This document shows, piece by piece, positions 1-9,600 of a stretch of 44,686 bases of DNA (position 1 is its first letter; every line of letters begins with the position of its first letter). The position numbers were made by a program, and so were the translations under genes. This stretch comes from a virus: IMG/VR virus record IMGVR_UViG_3300013285_000027, positions 1-44,686 of that record; one strand, written 5' to 3'. Under the pieces are notes generated by a model. It saw only the letters and a list, made by a program, of their open reading frames with translations. It searched no databases and was not told the DNA's origin.

Positions 1-228
1 CGCATCGTGCACGGCATAGTGCGTGAGGAGATGCAAGCGGAGTTCGCAAAGCAGAAAGAAGCCATGCTTATGGAGATCAGTATCACGGTTGGCAAACACC
101 TGCGTTTGATCGAAAATGACGGGCGCAGACCGCTTTGGGAAGCAACCCCCGAGGAGTTTGGCCTGACGCGAGAATCCATTGACAGCCACCACATTACAGG
201 AAAAGAACTCGATGCCGTACGTGAATAA
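1..228 (+). CDS. Hypothetical protein, probably cut by the left window edge
   Basis: The reading frame is open from the first base and ends at TAA 226-228. A GTG at 7 and an ATG at 31 are possible internal starts, but no ribosome site can be judged, so the true start may lie outside the window. The visible part is about 75 residues, charged and mostly helical, with a stretch rich in Glu, Lys and Gln near the beginning. It overlaps the next gene by 17 bases, as expected within a compact phage operon. I do not recognise a family and assign no function. Confidence 0.6.
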   Translation, partial: RIVHGIVREEMQAEFAKQKEAMLMEISITVGKHLRLIENDGRRPLWEATPEEFGLTRESIDSHHITGKELDAVRE

Positions 229-493
229 AAAAAGACCCTATGCCAAGGAATACCAACAGCAAGTTGAGCGAGGCGAACTGCCAGCCCGTATGGAGCGCCA
301 ACGTGCCCGTAACGAAATGGACAAGAAAGGTATCGACCGCACAGGCAAAGACATTGACCATACCGTGCCACTGAGCAAGGGCGGTACCAATGCACCGAGC
401 AACTTGAAACTGAAATCCCCCAGCGCCAACCGTTCGTTCAGCCGCAATTCTGACCACACGGTAAAGGTGAACAAACCCAAGAAGAAAAAATGA
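212..493 (+). CDS. Small HNH-like nuclease (93 aa)
   Basis: The second half carries a recognisable HNH core: a DHTVPLSKGGT segment followed by an NL pair and a later Asn, matching the D-H-x-x-P-l-s-x-G-G...N-L...N pattern of HNH endonucleases. HNH proteins bind a divalent metal and cut or nick DNA; in phages they often assist packaging, recombination or homing. The CxxC pairs found in many HNH proteins are absent. The frame is open from a TTG at 179, but ATG 212, with AGGA about 12 bases upstream, is the better start. The N-terminus and C-terminus are very basic, which suits DNA binding. The stop overlaps the helicase start by four bases (ATGA). Confidence 0.72.
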   Translation: MPYVNKKRPYAKEYQQQVERGELPARMERQRARNEMDKKGIDRTGKDIDHTVPLSKGGTNAPSNLKLKSPSANRSFSRNSDHTVKVNKPKKKK

Positions 494-1887
494 GCCTAGA
501 GAAATACGAATGGCCTCGTCCTCATGGGTTCGAGCCATTCAACCACCAAAAAGAAACAGCGCAATTCCTGATTACCAACCGCAAGGCTTTTTGTTTTAAC
601 GAGCAAGGTACAGGTAAGACAGCGTCGGTGATTTGGGCGGTGGACTATTTGATGCAGCGAAGAATTGTGAAGAGAGTGTTAGTGATCTGCCCTCTGTCGA
701 TTATGAAGTCGGCATGGCAACAGGACTTGTTTAAGTTCGCTATTCATCGCACAGTAGCAGTAGCCCACGGCAGTCGCGCTAAGCGCAAGGAAATCATCAA
801 CGCTGGTGCCGAGTTCGTCATCATCAATTTCGATGGTGTTGAGATCGTGAAGGACGAAGTCATCAACGGGGGGTTTGATCTCATCGTTGTAGATGAAGCG
901 TCTGCGTATAAGAACGCACAGACAACTCGCTGGAAAACTCTGCGTGACATCAACAAAGTTGTCAAAGGCTTGTGGATGTTGACAGGTACGCCAGCGGCAC
1001 AGTCCCCGCTCGATGCGTATGGCTTGGCCAAGCTGATTAACCCAACGGGCATCCCAATGTTCCACGGGCAGTACAAAGACATGGTGATGCAGCAGATCAC
1101 CAAGTTCAAATGGGTTCCAAAGCCGACTGCCAAGAACACGGTGCACAGCATCCTCCAGCCAGCAATTCGTTTTGAGAAGAAGGACTGCATCGACTTGCCG
1201 CCTTTGACGTTCATCGACCGTGATGCGCCATTGACTCCTCAGCAAGCCAAGTACTACGCCATTCTCAAGAAGGAGATGTTGCTGGAGGCAGCGGGAGAAG
1301 AAGTATCCGCAGTAAACGCTGCAACGAAGATGAGCAAGCTGCTTCAGATTTCTTGTGGCTCGGTGTACACCGACACCCATGAGGTGCTTGAGTTTGATGT
1401 GTCCAACCGCATGAACGTGGTGCAGGAAGTCATTGATGAGAGCAGCAACAAAGTGCTTGTGTTTGTTCCGTTCACGCACACCATCGAGATGCTTAAGAAT
1501 CACTTGACCAAGAACGGCGTAACGTGTGACGTGATTAACGGCGCAGTGCCTGTGAACCGACGCAGTCAAATCGTTACCGACTTCCAAACGCAACCGACTA
1601 CGAAGGTGCTTATCATCCAACCACAAGCTGCGTCCCACGGGCTTACCCTTACCGCAGCCGACACAATCATTTGGTACGCTCCCTGTACTAGCGTGGAGAC
1701 ATACCTCCAAGCGAACGCACGTATTGACCGCCCCGGTCAGGTCAACCCAATGACTATCGTGCACATCTGTGGGAGCCAAACCGAACGTCGGGTTTACTCG
1801 ATGCTTCGGGGGAACGTAACCAACCACCAACAAATCATTGATTTGTACCGACAAGAAATTTCTTCGGACACTGTTGACAATGTCTAA
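490..1887 (+). CDS. SNF2-type DEAD/DEAH-box helicase (465 aa)
   Basis: This is a superfamily 2 ATPase of the SNF2/Rad54-like branch, which translocates on or remodels double-stranded DNA using ATP. Visible motifs are Walker A NEQGTGKT (residues 37-44), motif II VVDEAS (133-138), motif III LTGTP (164-168) and the C-terminal motif VI QANARIDRPGQ (407-417), whose R-x-D-R-x-G-Q form is typical of SNF2 proteins. The length fits a minimal two-lobe helicase without accessory domains. It starts inside the stop of the HNH gene (ATGA), so the two are probably translationally coupled and may act on DNA together. Related stand-alone helicases occur in replication modules of many phages; the precise role here is inference. 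Confidence 0.93.
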   Translation: MSLEKYEWPRPHGFEPFNHQKETAQFLITNRKAFCFNEQGTGKTASVIWAVDYLMQRRIVKRVLVICPLSIMKSAWQQDLFKFAIHRTVAVAHGSRAKRKEIINAGAEFVIINFDGVEIVKDEVINGGFDLIVVDEASAYKNAQTTRWKTLRDINKVVKGLWMLTGTPAAQSPLDAYGLAKLINPTGIPMFHGQYKDMVMQQITKFKWVPKPTAKNTVHSILQPAIRFEKKDCIDLPPLTFIDRDAPLTPQQAKYYAILKKEMLLEAAGEEVSAVNAATKMSKLLQISCGSVYTDTHEVLEFDVSNRMNVVQEVIDESSNKVLVFVPFTHTIEMLKNHLTKNGVTCDVINGAVPVNRRSQIVTDFQTQPTTKVLIIQPQAASHGLTLTAADTIIWYAPCTSVETYLQANARIDRPGQVNPMTIVHICGSQTERRVYSMLRGNVTNHQQIIDLYRQEISSDTVDNV

Positions 1888-1901
1888 AGCTATGCTATAG
1901 T
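1874..1901 (+). promoter_or_regulatory. Near-consensus sigma70 promoter
   Basis: TTGACA (1874-1879) and TATAGT (1896-1901) are separated by 16 bases, and a TG pair at 1893-1894 makes an extended -10. It overlaps the end of the helicase gene and lies just upstream of the gene at 1931. This is the best-formed promoter in the left block and would raise expression of the downstream genes over the helicase. Confidence 0.78.
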
Positions 1902-1930
1902 CGGTTTCCTTTCAACCAACGGAGTGTTAG

Positions 1931-2347
1931 ATGAGTGAAGAAAATGAAGTGGCCGAGAGGCCAGACCTAGATAAGCTGACTTCAATTTACTTGAAGATTC
2001 GAGATACCCGCGCCGAGAACAAACGACAGTTTGAAAACGTGGACAAAGACCTCGAAGAGCAGCAAAAAATGCTGGCCGAGCAGATGCTCGACTCATGCAA
2101 AGAAATTGGTGCCGACAGCATCAAGACCCCACATGGAACGATCATTCGTTCGGTCAAGTCAAAGTACTGGACTGGCGATTGGGACTCTATGTACAACTTC
2201 ATCAAGGAGCATGACGCCTTCGGCCTACTGGAGAAACGCTTGCACCAAACCAACATGAAGGACTTTCTCAATGACAACCCTGACGTTATGCCGATGGGCT
2301 TGAATGTTGAGAATGAATACACCATCGTCGTACGACGCGCTAAATAA
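1931..2347 (+). CDS. Conserved phage protein with N-terminal coiled coil (138 aa)
   Basis: The start follows a GGAG ribosome site seven bases upstream and the strong promoter at 1874-1901. Residues about 12-55 are highly charged and helical (Asp, Glu, Lys, Gln), consistent with a coiled coil. The C-terminal half has a compact mixed composition with aromatic residues and ends in a short basic strand. Its position before a putative single-strand-binding protein and a primase-helicase suggests a role in DNA metabolism. Helical proteins of this size in phage operons include Gam-like nuclease inhibitors, but I see no decisive motif and the function is unknown. Confidence 0.8.
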   Translation: MSEENEVAERPDLDKLTSIYLKIRDTRAENKRQFENVDKDLEEQQKMLAEQMLDSCKEIGADSIKTPHGTIIRSVKSKYWTGDWDSMYNFIKEHDAFGLLEKRLHQTNMKDFLNDNPDVMPMGLNVENEYTIVVRRAK

Positions 2348-2363
2348 TCGGAGTAAATGAAAA

Positions 2364-3260
2364 ATGAGTAACCTCGCACTTTTGAACCAAGACCTGCCTG
2401 ACTTCCTGCAAACCGCTGGCGTCAGTGACCTCACCAAACAACTCGCTGGCAAGTCCGGTGTCAAGCGCATCGTGCCTAAGAACGGTATCTTCCGTAAGAT
2501 GGTCGGCGGCGAAGAGATGGGCAAAGTCAAGGGCGACCTTGAAGTCGTCATCGTGAACGCATCGCCTAAAGTTGGTCGCATCTTCTACGCTAAGGCATGG
2601 ACACCTGACGCAGAACCAACCGCACCCGACTGCTTCTCTAACGACGGCAATGTTCCCGATGCAGGTGCTGTATCCCCTCAATCTAGCCGCTGCGATACTT
2701 GCGCTCAAAACATCAAAGGTTCGGGCCAAGGTACATCAAAGGCTTGCCGCTACAGCCGTCGTATCGCTGTGAACTTGGTGGAAGATTTTGGTACTTCTTT
2801 GGAAGGCGAAGTCTACCAACTGAACTTGGCATCAAAGTCTTTGTTCGGCGAGAGCGTCGGTGACAACACCCATCCGTTCGAGAGCTACACCAAGTACTTG
2901 GCCAACAACGGCAAGAGCTTGGACTATGTTGTGACTCAGCTGAGCTTCAATGAAGAGAACGATAACCAGTCTATCTTGTTTACGCCTACGCGCTTCATCA
3001 ACAAGCAAGAGTATGCAGTGACGAGTGAAGTGGCTAAGAAGCCCGAAGTGCAGAAGATGGTCACCATGACTCCGTATCAAGCGGATGCGTCGGGTCGTGC
3101 TCCTGCATTGAGTGCCCCTGCGCCTAAAGCTGCCGCACCTGTGGTGGTCGAGGATGTTGCCGAGCCGGTCAAACGCGAAAGCACTAAAGCTGCTGCCCCT
3201 ACTCCAACCCCCAAGAAGGGTTTGGACGACGTGGTCAAGGCTTGGTCTGACGAGGAGTAA
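2364..3260 (+). CDS. Conserved phage protein, candidate ssDNA-binding protein (298 aa)
   Basis: The ATG at 2364 has GGAG twelve bases upstream. Residues about 1-230 look like a folded, beta-rich domain. A CDTC pair near residue 113 and a further Cys about 17 residues later could form a small metal site. From about residue 235 the chain becomes an Ala/Pro/Lys linker and ends in an acidic tail (VKAWSDEE). An acidic C-terminal tip after a disordered linker is the layout of phage and bacterial single-strand-binding proteins, where the tip recruits partners. Its place beside the primase-helicase supports this. No sequence motif proves an OB fold, so the call is tentative. Confidence 0.8.
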   Translation: MSNLALLNQDLPDFLQTAGVSDLTKQLAGKSGVKRIVPKNGIFRKMVGGEEMGKVKGDLEVVIVNASPKVGRIFYAKAWTPDAEPTAPDCFSNDGNVPDAGAVSPQSSRCDTCAQNIKGSGQGTSKACRYSRRIAVNLVEDFGTSLEGEVYQLNLASKSLFGESVGDNTHPFESYTKYLANNGKSLDYVVTQLSFNEENDNQSILFTPTRFINKQEYAVTSEVAKKPEVQKMVTMTPYQADASGRAPALSAPAPKAAAPVVVEDVAEPVKRESTKAAAPTPTPKKGLDDVVKAWSDEE

Positions 3261-3263
3261 GCG

Positions 3264-3503
3264 ATGAGCTACGGATACAGCTACCAACTTGTTGAAGCCA
3301 ACAAAAAGGCCGACGACAAGTCATGGGGCGTTGTCCTTGGCCGTGCTTGCATCCAACTTAATATTCCTGTGAGTGAGATAGCTGGTCGTCTTGATGTGAG
3401 TCGAGCGACCATCTACAACTGGTTCTGGGGTACTTCGGTCCCCAGCCGACACCACGGCGAACAGATTGAGCGTTTGCTCCCGCGCCTCAAGGCAAAAAAG
3501 TAA
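3264..3503 (+). CDS. Small helix-turn-helix DNA-binding protein (79 aa)
   Basis: Residues about 36-56 (VSEIAGRLDVSRATIYNWFWG) form a clear helix-turn-helix of the type found in Cro/CI-like and XRE-like regulators. The ATG is preceded by GAGGAG, which overlaps the stop of the previous gene, so it belongs to the same transcript. It probably binds DNA as a dimer and may regulate the early block or mark the replication origin. Two TTCG-loop hairpins lie inside its 3' half and just after its stop, which could limit expression or delay decay of the transcript. Confidence 0.82.
   Translation: MSYGYSYQLVEANKKADDKSWGVVLGRACIQLNIPVSEIAGRLDVSRATIYNWFWGTSVPSRHHGEQIERLLPRLKAKK
3425..3445 (+). repeat. TTCG-loop hairpin, copy 1 (inside the HTH gene)
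   Basis: CTGGGG and CCCCAG flank a TACTTCGGT centre, giving a strong stem with a TTCG tetraloop in the RNA. It shares TTCGGTCCCCAGC with the second copy 88 bases downstream. It lies in the coding region of the helix-turn-helix gene. Confidence 0.6.
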
Positions 3504-3517
3504 ATCCGTGCACTGAC

Positions 3518-3533
3518 GGGGACTTCGGTCCCC
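3518..3533 (+). repeat. TTCG-loop hairpin, copy 2 (intergenic)
   Basis: GGGGAC (3518-3523), TTCG (3524-3527) and GTCCCC (3528-3533) make a perfect six-pair stem with an unusually stable tetraloop. No T-run follows, so it is not a standard intrinsic terminator. It sits between the HTH stop and the primase start and may stabilise the RNA end or act as a processing or protein-binding site. Confidence 0.62.
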
Positions 3534-3562
3534 AGCTTTGCCGTCCCTAAAAGAAAACCAAT

Positions 3563-6412
3563 ATGGCCAACTTCGACCTTCTCGACACCGTACTGCCCAC
3601 GAATGGCCGGTATTGCGTGCTTGGGCTTGGACGGTACCCAGACCAAAAGTTTTTTGATACGAGAGAAGAAGTAGAGGCACAGGCTAAGAAGCTAGTGGAC
3701 AACAAGTTTGATGTGTATTTCGGCTGCGCCAAGTACGGCCCACTGAACAAACGCACAGCAGATAACGCCACATACTTCCGCGCACTGTGGATGGATATTG
3801 ACTGCGGCCCGACCAAAGGCGTACCCAACGACAAGGGCGTTATCCAAGGGTATATCACGCAGCAAATCGGCTTGGATGAACTAAAGAAGTTCTGCATCGC
3901 CGCAGGTATGCCCCGCCCAATTATGGTCAGCTCAGGTTACGGCGTTCACGCCTACTGGTTGATTGAAGAAACAGTTGTGCGCCGCGACTGGCTCCCCCTC
4001 GCAAACCGTCTACGTGAACTGTGCGTTGAGCATGGACTCATTGTGGATTCTTCCGTATTTGAAGCAGCACGGGTACTGCGCATACCCGGCACATTTAATT
4101 TCAAGCAAGACACCCCGATGGAAGTCACGGTGCTCAATGAGCACACGCAGACCCTGACGTACGACCAATGGAAAGAGCTGCTCGGCGCTGCCGACCCAGT
4201 TGACGACAAACCTGATTTCTTACCGTCCATCAGCCCCATGATGGAAGCCTTGATGGGCAACAGAGTCAAGCGGTTTAAGAACATCATGATGAAGGCAGAG
4301 AACGGTTGCGCACAGCTCAATCACTGCTTTCAAAATCAAGACACTATCGAGGAACCACTGTGGCGCTCGGCCCTGTCTATTACTGCGTTCTGCGTGGACA
4401 AAGACAAAGCCTCCCACATGATGTCCCGAGACTACCCAGCGTACAACCCCGTTGAAGTAGACAGGAAAGTAGCCGAGTTGGTTGCCAACGGTGGCCCCCA
4501 CCACTGCTTGACTTTTGAAAAATTTAACCCAACTGGATGTGCAGGGTGCCCACACAAAGGCAAGATCAAATCCCCAATCGTGCTCGGCATGGAGATTGCC
4601 CAAGCTGAAGTTGAAGACGGTGAGTACGTCGTCGAGCAAGAAGCAACAGAGGAAGAGGAAGTCATAAGCTACCGTATTCCCGAGTACCCATTCCCTTTCT
4701 TCCGTAGCAAAGACGGCGGTATCTGGCGCAAGGGGGAAGACGAAGAAGACAAGGCGGCGCTGGTGTACGAGCATGACCTGTATGTGGTCAAGCGGATGAA
4801 AGACCCTGAGATGGGTGAAGTGGCTCTGTTCCGACTGCACTTGCCCCACGATGGCGTAAAAGAATTTTCGGTCCCTGCTACGGCAATTTCCGCAAAGGAT
4901 GAGCTGCGCAAACAACTATCGCACCACGGTGTGATGGCAACGCAAAAACAACACGAGCTACTGGCGATCTTCGTCGTAGCTTCCATGAAAAATTTACAGT
5001 ACGTAAGGAAGGCAGAAGTTATGAGAACGCAATTTGGATGGGTGGACAACGACAGCAAGTTCATTGTCGGCGACCGAGAGATTACAAAGGACGGGGTGTT
5101 CTACAGCCCACCATCCGCTATCACCCGAGCGTTTGCCGAGAAGATGGTGCCGACTGGTACGTTTGAAAAGTGGAAAGAAGTGTTCAACATGTACGCACGG
5201 CCCGGCCTTGAGCCCCATGCGTTCGCTGCACTTACTGCGTTTGGTTCCCCTTTGTTGAAGTTCACAGGTTTGAGCGGTGCGATCATCAACGTCATCCACA
5301 AGTCGTCGGGTTCGGGCAAGTCAACAGCTCTGTTCATGTGCAATAGCGTATGGGGCCACCCCAAAGAGTTGTCTTCTATGTGGAAGGACACGCTCAATGC
5401 CAAGATGATGCGCCTTGGTGTGCACAACAACTTACCCAACACAATCGACGAGATTACGAACACCAGCCCGATGGAGTTCTCTGACTTGGCTTACAGCATA
5501 TCTCAGGGTAGGGGCAAGGACCGCGCTAAGTCGCAGACCAACGAGCTTCGTGCAAACCACACCAAGTGGAACAACATGACTCTGGCTTCATCCAACGCCA
5601 GCTTCTACGAGAAACTCGGCGCGGCAAAGAACTCTCCCGACGGCGAGTCCATGCGTCTGCTTGAGTACAAGATTGAGCCCACCACCGTCATCAGCGTCGA
5701 AGAAGGCAAGCAGATGTTCGATCATCAGATGCTTGAGAACTACGGCCACGCCGGAGACATTTACGCTCAGTGGCTCGTCAACAACTTGGAAGAGGCCACC
5801 AACTTGGTTCGTAGTATTCAAGCCCGCATCGACAAGCAAGTTCAGTTCACTGCACGAGAGCGATTCTGGTCAGCCGCCGCTGCCATCAACATTGCTGGTG
5901 GTTTGATTTCTCAGGAACTCGGCTTGCACAACTACGACATGAAGGCCATCTATACGTGGCTGCTCGGTATGCTCGCCAATATGCGTGAAGAAGTAACTCC
6001 ACCTGCATCAGACCCGACCGTAATGTTGGGCGACTTCATGAACTCCCACATACAGAATACGCTGGTGGTGAACGGCACAGTGGACGCACGAACGAAGATG
6101 GGGGCTATGCCGACAGCCGAGCCAAGGGGGGAGCTGCTCTTGCGCTTTGAGCCCGACACGGGGGATTTGTTTATTTCTGCTAAGGCGTTCAAGGATTACT
6201 GCGTGAAGTTCCAAATCCACTACCGCGATGCGCTTAAACAACTCAAGGGGGAAGGTGTGTTCATTGACACAATCGTCAAGCGCATGTCCAAGGGCATGAA
6301 GATGGACTCACCTCCCGTCCGCGCACTGCACTTCAACATGAAGAGCTTTGATACCCTTGTGCCACTGGACGCGATAGCCAATGCGGATAGAGACGATAAC
6401 GTACCGGCTTAA
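3563..6412 (+). CDS. Bifunctional primase-helicase (949 aa)
   Basis: The N-terminal ~190 residues look like an archaeo-eukaryotic-type primase. They contain a metal-binding DID (78-80), an SSGYGVHAYW segment (123-132) with the catalytic Ser/His pattern, and an RIPGTFNFK segment (173-181). A Cys/His cluster near residues 315-335 (CAGCPH) may bind zinc. The C-terminal half is a P-loop ATPase: Walker A KSSGSGKST (580-588) and an IDE Walker B (628-630), in the style of DUF927 or plasmid and phage replicative helicases. It would unwind DNA and lay primers at the fork. The ribosome site before ATG 3563 is weak (AAAGAAAA). No DNA polymerase lies in the window, so elongation must rely on the host or on a gene outside it. 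Confidence 0.88.
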   Translation: MANFDLLDTVLPTNGRYCVLGLGRYPDQKFFDTREEVEAQAKKLVDNKFDVYFGCAKYGPLNKRTADNATYFRALWMDIDCGPTKGVPNDKGVIQGYITQQIGLDELKKFCIAAGMPRPIMVSSGYGVHAYWLIEETVVRRDWLPLANRLRELCVEHGLIVDSSVFEAARVLRIPGTFNFKQDTPMEVTVLNEHTQTLTYDQWKELLGAADPVDDKPDFLPSISPMMEALMGNRVKRFKNIMMKAENGCAQLNHCFQNQDTIEEPLWRSALSITAFCVDKDKASHMMSRDYPAYNPVEVDRKVAELVANGGPHHCLTFEKFNPTGCAGCPHKGKIKSPIVLGMEIAQAEVEDGEYVVEQEATEEEEVISYRIPEYPFPFFRSKDGGIWRKGEDEEDKAALVYEHDLYVVKRMKDPEMGEVALFRLHLPHDGVKEFSVPATAISAKDELRKQLSHHGVMATQKQHELLAIFVVASMKNLQYVRKAEVMRTQFGWVDNDSKFIVGDREITKDGVFYSPPSAITRAFAEKMVPTGTFEKWKEVFNMYARPGLEPHAFAALTAFGSPLLKFTGLSGAIINVIHKSSGSGKSTALFMCNSVWGHPKELSSMWKDTLNAKMMRLGVHNNLPNTIDEITNTSPMEFSDLAYSISQGRGKDRAKSQTNELRANHTKWNNMTLASSNASFYEKLGAAKNSPDGESMRLLEYKIEPTTVISVEEGKQMFDHQMLENYGHAGDIYAQWLVNNLEEATNLVRSIQARIDKQVQFTARERFWSAAAAINIAGGLISQELGLHNYDMKAIYTWLLGMLANMREEVTPPASDPTVMLGDFMNSHIQNTLVVNGTVDARTKMGAMPTAEPRGELLLRFEPDTGDLFISAKAFKDYCVKFQIHYRDALKQLKGEGVFIDTIVKRMSKGMKMDSPPVRALHFNMKSFDTLVPLDAIANADRDDNVPA

Positions 6413-6575
6413 CTGGGGGAAATTCCGTGTGGGGCACAGTTTCTTTGTGCCCTGCATCGACCACAAGGAAGCCCGTAAAACTATTGCGCAAATTACCCGG
6501 CGGCTAAAGATAGCTGTGGTTACCAAAGTAACCATAGAAGAAGGCATCAAAGGGTTGCGCGTCTGGAGAACTTGA
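6381..6575 (+). CDS. Small conserved phage protein (64 aa)
   Basis: It starts inside the end of the primase-helicase gene in another frame, overlapping by 32 bases, and stops just before the terminator region. The core GHSFFVPCIDHKEARKTI resembles small phage proteins with a G-x-S-F-F-V-P motif followed by a basic helix. ATG 6381 is the only ATG near the start; a GTG at 6429 is a possible alternative. The composition is basic and compact. Its function is unknown, and the overlap suggests co-translation with the replicase. Confidence 0.62.
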   Translation: MRIETITYRLNWGKFRVGHSFFVPCIDHKEARKTIAQITRRLKIAVVTKVTIEEGIKGLRVWRT

Positions 6576-6580
6576 CGTAG

Positions 6581-6595
6581 ACTAACAATGTTAGT
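6581..6595. repeat. Dyad CTAACAATGTTAG, copy 1
   Basis: ACTAACA and TGTTAGT surround a central A. The 13-base core recurs at 43177, 43858, 43921 and 43993. This copy lies between the last early gene and the terminator at 6612. Perfect symmetry of the arms suggests the operator of a dimeric regulator. Confidence 0.7.
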
Positions 6596-6611
6596 TGCCT
6601 CTCCTCTGTTA

Positions 6612-6636
6612 GCCCCGCCTTGAGCGGGGCTTTTTT
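6612..6636 (+). terminator. Intrinsic terminator of the early block
   Basis: GCCCCGC (6612-6618) and GCGGGGC (6624-6630) form a seven-pair stem with a five-base loop, followed by six T (6631-6636). It separates the rightward early block from the convergent late block, whose last stop is at 6635. Confidence 0.93.
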
Positions 6637-9600
6637 ATTTCTTACTTTCTCGGTCAATCTTCGTTGTGCTGGGCTCAAGCAGGTCCATGACGAAGGGGTA
6701 GTACTTTTTGTCAATGGGGAAGCCGCGATCAGAATTGAGTCGGCGTTCCATTTGCTTCTTCAAAGACTGCTTGATGTTGTCATTGTCGATTGCATCCATT
6801 GGGTTGCGCGAGTTGAACTTGAACACTTTCTCGAACGCTTTTTCCACATCCTCGTCAGAGCCTTTAGTGATCTCCAAGTCAAGGCGATCAAGCAACTTGG
6901 TGCGCTCTTGTTTGACTTTCAGTATCTCACCTTGCAGTACAAAGATAGCTTCGCGTTTTGCTTGGAGCCCTTCGGTTACGAAGCCAGCGCTCTGCGCCAA
7001 CAACTGCCCTGTGGTGAACTCGTTGGGTTCTTTAATCACTGCGCCGGAAGAAGTAGTCGCACCTTCTTGCCCATAGCGGTACGCAGTTAAGCTGCCACGG
7101 AACAGTGCAGGTGACAGCTGCTCCATACCCTGCATGATCTTGCCTTGGTTGAAGTAGTCGTAGGCTTTAGGCACTTGCTGAGTGGCAAGAGACGCGCCGG
7201 GGCCCATCAACGACAACAAGAAACTCTGCATTTCACCGACAGCGGTGGGCTGTTCCTTCTGTTCAGGTAACCACATGTTGTTCATCGACAAGCTACTTGT
7301 AATGTCGTATCCGGTAAGCGCAGCGATTGCACCACGGTCAAGCAGCTCATCGAGTCCTTTGCCACCAATCTTGACGTTACCAAACGTCTCAGGCATCCAC
7401 TTGTTGCGGAACCAGAACTCAAGGTTGCGGCCTTCCAACTCGTCATCATCATCGTCTCCGCGCAGTCCATTTAATAGCCCTTGCAGAATACCCATAGCAA
7501 AGCTAACGCCGGGGATGCCAACATAGCCAGCCAAGCTGAATGACATCATCAAGGAACCAAGGAATTGAATACGAGCTTCTTTACGAACTTGAGGGTCCAT
7601 ATCTCGCGTCATGCGGTAGAAGTTGCGCACAAAGTAAGTGGTCACAAATGCTGGATACATCTTGAACTGAAGGATCGCACGACCAAGCGGTTTGTGCGCG
7701 TCGAGCACGACTTCACGTTCTTTGTTAGCCAGAATACCGCGTGGGCGGTTGGAGGCATGGTAGTTGTTCAGCGCTTCGTGTGACTCAGCCTCGGCCAGAC
7801 GCAGTGCCTGCTCATGGGTTTTGCCCGCATCACGATTCAGGCGGTACGAAGTCATGAACGTCACTTCACGAATCAAGCGTTCTGAGTGATGGAACATAGC
7901 CGTCATTGCGTTTGCAACTTGGCGCACCATGGCTCGGGCTTTGTTGTTGTAGGCCGCTGTAGAAATATCGCGTCGGTTGCCTAAGTCATAGGCCATTGTG
8001 TTGTCGCTCAGCCCACGGTCTTTCATGTACTGCGCAGCGGCCTTCTCGTCAGCGGTTAAGCCTTTCAAGTTCTCCATGCTTGGCGCAGTGTAGTTACCGT
8101 TCTTGTCCACGATGCCGACACCGTTAAACACGTTCAATGATTTGCCCAACGCCGCAGCAGTTTTAGCGGTGCCGTGCTTAGACGCCAACACAGGGACTAC
8201 AAAGATAGGGATAGATGTGAACTGCGCGGCCATAGTTTTAACCGAGGTCATCATCCACAAGAACGCGGAGGTATTAGCCAGCTTGGACAAAGCGAACAAA
8301 GCACCGTTCTCTGGATCAGGACGAGCTTGCTGCTCGGCACGAATACGCATCTCTGAAACTAACTCACCTAGGCGGGCTTTATCTGGGTTGCCCACCAAAA
8401 CATTTTCCGCACGTTCGATCTGGCTCATGATCGTTGGGCCGTACTTAATCCTAGCTAGCTGGTTAGCTGTGTTCGTGCCGGTGTTGATGAAGTTGCGTTG
8501 GATGTCCCCGGAGAATCCAGCTTTACCTTGGCGCTTTAAGTACTGACGACGGAAGTTGCGGTCGGGCAGTGTCTGCAAATAGAGCTGGTAAATTTCATCC
8601 TTAAGCGCTTCAGCTTTGACTTCGCCGTCTTGTTTAGAAGCATCAATAGTGTTGAAAATTTGTTTCAGCATATCGCTGGCGCTGGCGTCATCCCGACGGG
8701 CGCTAGTCAAATCGTTGCCCTCGTCCAAGTCGAGCTCTTGCATCATTTGCGCCTTGGTGCGCGTATCCCCAGCGGCGTTCAATTGCTCTACACGCTCGTC
8801 AACAAACTCATCACGGGCGCTCGCGCTTTCAAACATGTGGAACTCGCCGTCTTTGCCTCTACCAACACGCACCCAGAACTGTCCGTAGCGCATCAGTGGG
8901 AAATACGGATACAGCTTCTTGCCATCCTCGTACATCTTCTTTATAGACGCCATCAATTTATCTTTAGCTTCTTTCGGAAGCTGCGAAGCCTCTAACTGCT
9001 CATCGAGCAACGCATGGTAGAGCTCATGGCGGTCTTTGTAAAAGTCGCGCATTTCTTCGTACAGCTTCTGATTCTCAGGCTTAAGCTCCTCCCACATGCG
9101 GGTCAGCGCAGGGTTGGTTTTGTTTGTAGCTGGGTCCTTGGAGATCAAAGTTGAGAAGTGCATCACGTCGGCGAGCTTCTTGTACTGCTCAGGAGACTTA
9201 GCTGCTACATTGTTCAACTGCTCGTTGATCTTGACCATAGCGTTCGTAAGTTTGGTGCGCATAGCGATCATGTCGCCCATAGCTTGCCAAGACTCTGCAA
9301 TACCAGAAATGCCAAGGCGGTCGGCCCACTGCACCAACGTCTCTGTCTGCAATGACGGCAACAACTGCTTCAACGCACCGAGCTTGAAGTTCTTAATATT
9401 ACGCGCCAGAATTTTTTCAAGCTGCGTTTTGCTACGCAACTCAGTCAGCGCAGGCGCAGTGTCCCGAAGGTTGTCGGCGAACGAAGACTTTGTCAGCTTG
9501 TCGAGCTGCTTTTGCGTGGCCTTAGACACCTTTTGCTGAGACATCTTGAGTTCAGCTTCGCCACGTTGCGCTAGGGCTTGGTCGCCTCTTCCCAACAAAC

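Noticed and set aside
679-1854. A 391-codon minus-strand frame across the helicase gene
   Set aside because: The + strand frame carries all SNF2 motifs in order; the antisense frame has no recognisable motif and is a composition artefact.
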